DNA of 15,682 bases from JBKHHU01 sp046539045. Its GTDB lineage: Bacteria; Planctomycetota; Phycisphaerae; SM23-33. Position 1 is the stretch's first letter; every line of letters starts with the position of its first letter. The notes under the pieces were generated by a model. That model saw only the letters and a program-made list of their open reading frames with translations, had not been told where the DNA came from and did not search any database. The stretch covers positions 1 to 15,682 of the forward strand of contig JBKHHU010000063.1 in NCBI GenBank assembly GCA_046539045.1. The letters are read 5' to 3'. Of the stretch, positions 14,368 to 15,682 are shown in pieces. Made by a program: the position numbers and the translations under genes.

Positions 14368-15525
14368 GTGCTTCAGCGAGTTGGAATCATCGGGGGCGGC
14401 CATTCCGGAAACGATGCCGGAATCCTTCACGGGATCTGTCGTTACGCCAGGCCGTCGCGGAGATGGGTGCTGCACGACGCCAGTCGAGCAACCGACGACC
14501 TGGTCGCGCTGGAACACGTCATGAAATTCCAGCCGGACGGGCTGATCTCGCACGCCACCACCGCCGAACTCGTCGACGCACTGCGGGCGACCCGTCTGCC
14601 TGTGGTCAACGTCTCCAATGTCCTGCCGGAGCCGCCTTTCCCAACGGTGAGCCTGGATGATGTCGCCATCGGCAGACTTGGCGGTGAGTACCTGCGGAGC
14701 CTCGGGTTCCAGAATTTCGGCTACGTGGGCGACCCCAACACCCGCTACTCGGAGAACCGGCTCCAAGGCTTTCGTCAGGCTGTGGCCGATGTGGCGCCCG
14801 AGGTGCGGGTGTTTGCCTCCGGTGTCGGCTGGCTGCCTCAGTCGGGGCCTCGGGCGGAAGTGTACAGCCGGTTGCAGGCCTGGTTGGATGATCTGCCCAA
14901 ACCCGTGGCCATTCTCACCGCTCACGATCAGCCCGCGATGGTCCTCAGCGAGGCCTCCCACGAGCTGGAACTGCCGGTCCCGGAGCAGGTAGCCATTCTC
15001 GGCATCGACAATTACGAGCTGATCTGCCGGATTGCACACCCGCCGCTGTCCAGCATCCGCCTTCCGGTCCATCGCATCGGTTACGAAGCGGCCATGCTGC
15101 TGGACACCCTCATGAGCGGGAACCCATCGCCCGAGCCCCACGAACTCCTGCCGCCGCTGGGCATCGAAGTCCGCCAGTCCACGGACATCATCGCTACGTC
15201 GGATCCGGTCGCGTCCAAGGCGCTGCGGTTCATCCGCGACAATGCATGCGACGGGATCGACGTCAACGACGTACTTCGGGCGGTCGGTACCTCCCGCAGC
15301 ACCCTGTGTCGCACGTTCAGAAATCTTCTCGGCCGGTCGCCCCTGGATGAGATTCACCGCGTCCGTTGCCAGGCCGCCAGACAAATGCTGATTGATTCGG
15401 ACCTGTCCGTGTCGGAGCTGGCCGCAGCGTGCGGCTATCGCGACGCGACCCATCTCGGCAGCCATTTCAGAAAACGCGTCGGAACCACGCCCGGAGAGTT
15501 TCGGAAACAGTTCCGCCTGAGATAG
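14368..15525 (+). CDS. XylR-type transcriptional regulator (LacI-like sensor plus AraC HTH)
   Basis: A 385-aa regulator combining a periplasmic-binding-protein-like sugar sensor (about 1-275; includes FQPDGLISH, VVNVSN, DDVAIGRLGGEYL, NRLQGFRQA and ILGIDNYELICRIAHPPLSSI) with a C-terminal AraC-type domain of two helix-turn-helices (about 285-385; the second includes SVSELAAACGYRDATHL, then FRKRVGTTPGEFR). This architecture is typical of XylR and related sugar-responsive regulators common in planctomycete-like genomes. The start is GTG at 14368: TAAGGAG (14354-14360) lies 7 nt before it, whereas the ATG at 14344 has no such site and falls at the predicted transcription start. It is divergent from the secreted-protein cluster and probably controls it in response to a sugar. 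The ligand cannot be told. Confidence 0.9.
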   Translation: MLQRVGIIGGGHSGNDAGILHGICRYARPSRRWVLHDASRATDDLVALEHVMKFQPDGLISHATTAELVDALRATRLPVVNVSNVLPEPPFPTVSLDDVAIGRLGGEYLRSLGFQNFGYVGDPNTRYSENRLQGFRQAVADVAPEVRVFASGVGWLPQSGPRAEVYSRLQAWLDDLPKPVAILTAHDQPAMVLSEASHELELPVPEQVAILGIDNYELICRIAHPPLSSIRLPVHRIGYEAAMLLDTLMSGNPSPEPHELLPPLGIEVRQSTDIIATSDPVASKALRFIRDNACDGIDVNDVLRAVGTSRSTLCRTFRNLLGRSPLDEIHRVRCQAARQMLIDSDLSVSELAAACGYRDATHLGSHFRKRVGTTPGEFRKQFRLR

Positions 15526-15542
15526 CACTTAAAAGCGCAAAG

Positions 15543-15576
15543 CCAAGGGACGGGATATACTGTTCCCGTCCCCTGG
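15543..15576. terminator. Bidirectional terminator-like hairpin
   Basis: GGGACGGG (15547-15554) and CCCGTCCC (15565-15572) enclose a 10-nt loop; flanking CCA/TGG can extend the stem past one mismatch. It sits between the regulator stop and the stop of a convergent gene. On the minus strand the stem is followed by a T-rich tract ending in TTTT; on the plus strand no T-run follows. Confidence 0.65.
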
Positions 15577-15600
15577 CCGGCGTTTGGGGGTCCGCGAGTG

Positions 15601-15682
15601 TTACCTGGTTTTGTTGTCGAACGTCACCTTGCCGCTGTCATCCACGGTGCAGGTGAAAGTTGCCCCGCCGGCGCGAACCGTC
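15601..15682 (-). CDS. C-terminal fragment of an unidentified gene (partial)
   Basis: Reading the minus strand to a TAA at 15601-15603 gives 26 open codons up to the window edge, ending in TFTCTVDDSGKVTFDNKTR. The alternating polar and hydrophobic residues suggest a beta-rich C-terminus. It converges on the regulator across the hairpin at 15543-15576, which supports a real gene end here. Too little is present to name it. Confidence 0.5.
   Translation of the reverse strand, partial: TVRAGGATFTCTVDDSGKVTFDNKTR

Overview
This is a GC-rich bacterial window that looks like an accessory or metabolic segment of a Planctomycetota genome, or at least of the PVC group. That assignment is an inference. 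It rests on protein flavour (a DUF5107-TPR secreted protein, GH130, and a LacI-sensor/AraC-type regulator) and on dense small hairpin repeats between genes. No rRNA, tRNA, transposase or CRISPR array was seen.

Layout. Bases 1-507 carry no gene. They are a mosaic of small hairpin repeats, including two tandem copies of a 62-nt module, one of them with a 19-nt hairpin inserted in its loop. Bases 508-5587 (+) hold a compact group: a catalytically intact Y-family polymerase, overlapping by 4 nt a DnaE-type replicative polymerase whose PHP domain has lost metal-ligand residues, then a DUF72 protein. This looks like a two-polymerase translesion or mutagenesis cassette without an imuA gene. Bases 5695-7673 (+) hold a housekeeping pair: enolase with its own promoter, and an FtsB/DivIC-like membrane protein whose frame overlaps the end of enolase. 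A short 58-codon membrane or secreted ORF (7679-7855, -) converges on it.

Bases 7962-9422 hold two arrays of alternating inverted hairpins. They share an 82-bp near-identical segment in direct orientation and flank a GH130 gene. Bases 8130-14235 (-) read as one carbohydrate-related cluster, in order of transcription: a secreted DUF5107/TPR protein, a large secreted protein with a probable TIM-barrel hydrolase-like C-terminal half and a coiled-coil insertion, and a cytoplasmic GH130 glycosidase/phosphorylase. A divergent XylR-type regulator (14368-15525, +) sits opposite. The 132-nt divergent region has a perfect 6+4+6 palindrome overlapping promoter-like elements on both strands. A strong inverted repeat follows the regulator and lies between it and the tail of a convergent gene cut by the window end.

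Most plausible working model: the regulator senses a sugar and controls secretion of two proteins that handle a glycan, while GH130 processes the product (possibly a mannoside) in the cytoplasm. The most unusual points are the uncharacterised secreted pair, the hairpin arrays around GH130, and the dinB-dnaE cassette with its degenerate PHP domain.
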